A DNA stretch of 64,000 bases from Moritella sp. 24. Lineage in GTDB: Bacteria; Pseudomonadota; Gammaproteobacteria; Enterobacterales; Moritellaceae. Location: the NCBI RefSeq assembly GCF_018219155.1, contig NZ_CP056123.1, forward strand, positions 3,605,505 to 3,669,504, in the 5' to 3' direction. Made by a program: the position numbers and the translations under genes. Below are positions 62,555-64,000 of this stretch, piece after piece. The first letter of the stretch is position 1. Every line of letters starts with the position of its first letter. Below the pieces are notes generated by a model. It had not been told where the DNA came from. It did no database searches and worked only from the letters and a program-made list of their open reading frames with translations.

Positions 62555-64000
62555 CTAATTTCCTTCCCTATTAACACCAGTACTCTCCCACCAACTATCA
62601 ATGGCTAAACCATATTGAGGTAGTTTTTCTGGTCGCTGAATTTGCTGCCAATAAGCAACACGATAGCTGCTGATATGCCATTGTGGGATCACTAAATTTT
62701 TCCATAATAAAACACGATCAAGTGCCTTAGTCGCAGTAACCAAACTATCGCGATCTTTCGCATTAATGACTTGCTTCACTAACGAATCAACCACAGGATC
62801 TTGTAAGCCAATACGGTTACGTGTACCAGGTATATTAGAAAATTCACTTCCCCACATACTGAGTTGCTCATTACCCGGCGATAAACTTTGTGCTTGTATT
62901 AGGCTGTAAACATCAAAATCAAAGTTATTCAGCCTGTTCATATACTGTGATACATCAACAATACGGATCTCAGAAGCGACACCGATACGCTGTAAGTTTT
63001 TACGAAATGGCTGAATAACACGTTCAAATGACGGGCTATAAACCAAAAATTCGATACTTAATTGCTTGCCGTTCGCATCCACCATTTTGCCTGATTTTAA
63101 CGTCCACCCCGCTTGCTTTAACAAACCAATCGCCTGACGCTGCTGTTTACGTACACGACCATCACCTTTAGTTTTATCCAGCGTATAAGGCGTGGTGAAA
63201 AGTGCAGGCGGTAATTGTGATTTAAATGGTGTCAGTAGTGCCAGTTCATCACCTTGTGGTGTTCCTGTCGCGGCAAGTTCTGAATTGCTAAAGAAACTTT
63301 CTGAACGCTTATATGCTCCATAAAATAATGTTTTATTAGTCCATTCAAAATCAAACATTAAACTCAGCGCTTTACGTACATTGGGATCTTTAAATTTGTC
63401 TTTGCGTAAATTGAACCAAAACGCCTGCATTCCTTGCGGGTTTTGATGTTGGATCTCTTCTTTGATGATACGACCAGAAGTGAATTGTTTGCCAACGTAG
63501 CCAGTAGCCCATTGTTTAGAAATATTCTCAGCTCTAAAATCAACATCGCCAGCTTTAAAGGCTTCAAACGCGATACTGCCATCTTTATAATAATCAAAAA
63601 TTATATGTTTGAAGTTATAGCGGCCACGATTTACGGGTAAGTCTTTTGCCCAATAATCATCGTTACGCTGATACTCAATACTACGGCCAGCATCGAATTT
63701 TTTGATCGTATACGGCCCCGAGCCCAACGGTATATTCAATGATGCTTTAGCAAAATCTTTGCCTTGCCAGTCTTGTTCAGAAAACACGGGTAACTGCGCT
63801 AATATCAACGCCAGTTCTTTATTTTTATTATCTTTAAAATTAAATTTAATCACTGATGTACTTTCAATATCAACGCTCGTGACATCTTTGTATTGCGCGC
63901 GTAATTGCGGTACACCTTTTTCCATCAATACATCAAAAGTAAATTTAACATCCGCAGCCGTTAACGCACTACCATCAGAAAATTTAGCCTTTGGATTTAA
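62555..64000 (-). CDS. yejA: YejA-type peptide-binding protein (5' end cut by window)
   Basis: The C-terminal 481 residues of the periplasmic solute-binding protein of the yejABEF importer; the family is about 600 residues, so roughly 120 N-terminal residues and the signal peptide lie beyond 64000. The frame stays open to the edge (KFSDGSALTAADVKFTFDVL), which is typical of the family-5 peptide-binding fold, as are GSGPYTIKKFDAGRSIEYQR and NPNVRKAL-like DPNVRKALSLMFDFEW. Any start inside the window would be artificial. Confidence 0.9.
   Translation of the reverse strand, partial: LNPKAKFSDGSALTAADVKFTFDVLMEKGVPQLRAQYKDVTSVDIESTSVIKFNFKDNKNKELALILAQLPVFSEQDWQGKDFAKASLNIPLGSGPYTIKKFDAGRSIEYQRNDDYWAKDLPVNRGRYNFKHIIFDYYKDGSIAFEAFKAGDVDFRAENISKQWATGYVGKQFTSGRIIKEEIQHQNPQGMQAFWFNLRKDKFKDPNVRKALSLMFDFEWTNKTLFYGAYKRSESFFSNSELAATGTPQGDELALLTPFKSQLPPALFTTPYTLDKTKGDGRVRKQQRQAIGLLKQAGWTLKSGKMVDANGKQLSIEFLVYSPSFERVIQPFRKNLQRIGVASEIRIVDVSQYMNRLNNFDFDVYSLIQAQSLSPGNEQLSMWGSEFSNIPGTRNRIGLQDPVVDSLVKQVINAKDRDSLVTATKALDRVLLWKNLVIPQWHISSYRVAYWQQIQRPEKLPQYGLAIDSWWESTGVNREGN

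Overview
The window is a gene-dense, low-GC chromosomal segment of a marine gammaproteobacterium. Proteins that can be compared from memory (HexR, PykA, GlpR, ArcB, GltB/GltD, PurU, YheT, YejABEF) are close to enterobacterial orthologues. DUF2947, DUF3581, DUF2333 and the mtnN-cbiB-btuF cluster are typical of Vibrio/Shewanella/Psychromonas/Moritella-type bacteria. Moritella or a near relative is my best guess, but that is inference from gene content, not a search result. I see no rRNA, tRNA, insertion sequence, prophage or CRISPR array.

Layout, left to right. 1-4.8 kb: flgN (flagellar chaperone), sdaA (serine dehydratase), then hexR next to pykA. 4.8-9.7 kb: fadE downstream of a PsrA-type TetR regulator with two operator-like palindromes, then a class I fumarase. 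10-16.5 kb: pabB-nudL, an MscS-type channel, hemF, and a glpR-parA-like pair. 16.7-21.7 kb: a small conserved protein, a DUF2333 protein, an SDR, an SMP-30/gluconolactonase-like enzyme and an M32 carboxypeptidase. 21.7-27.5 kb: envelope genes, with a FadL-family outer-membrane barrel directly followed by a 1027-residue Ig-like-repeat lipoprotein, and a metallo-beta-lactamase-fold lipoprotein. 27.7-38 kb: an OmpA/glycine-zipper protein, a UspA protein, an orphan cytochrome P450, yheT, two small proteins (DUF2947, YchJ), purU, a membrane-anchored helical protein, DUF3581, an Lrp/AsnC regulator, a FabH-like enzyme and a Kazal-type lipoprotein. 38-44 kb: a minus-strand cluster of a diguanylate cyclase, arcB and a cardiolipin synthase whose start overlaps the arcB stop. 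44-50.3 kb: gltBD. 50.5-57 kb: a DUF481 protein, mtnN-cbiB-btuF, an orphan Wzz/GumC-type protein overlapping end-to-end with a secreted CxxCH protein. 57-64 kb: a candidate small RNA, a chemoreceptor, and the yejABEF peptide importer, with yejA cut by the window edge.

The common theme is central carbon and nitrogen metabolism with its regulators (HexR/PykA, PsrA/FadE, GlpR, ArcB/fumarase, GltBD), interspersed with envelope and signalling genes. Most of it is ordinary core genome. The least explained parts are the FadL-like/Ig-lipoprotein operon, the interrupted reading frame with an orphan terminator at 36.1-36.4 kb, the candidate sRNA at 57.0-57.2 kb, the CxxCH secreted protein, and the diguanylate cyclase-arcB-cls arrangement. 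Nothing here is unequivocally a new defence or mobile system.
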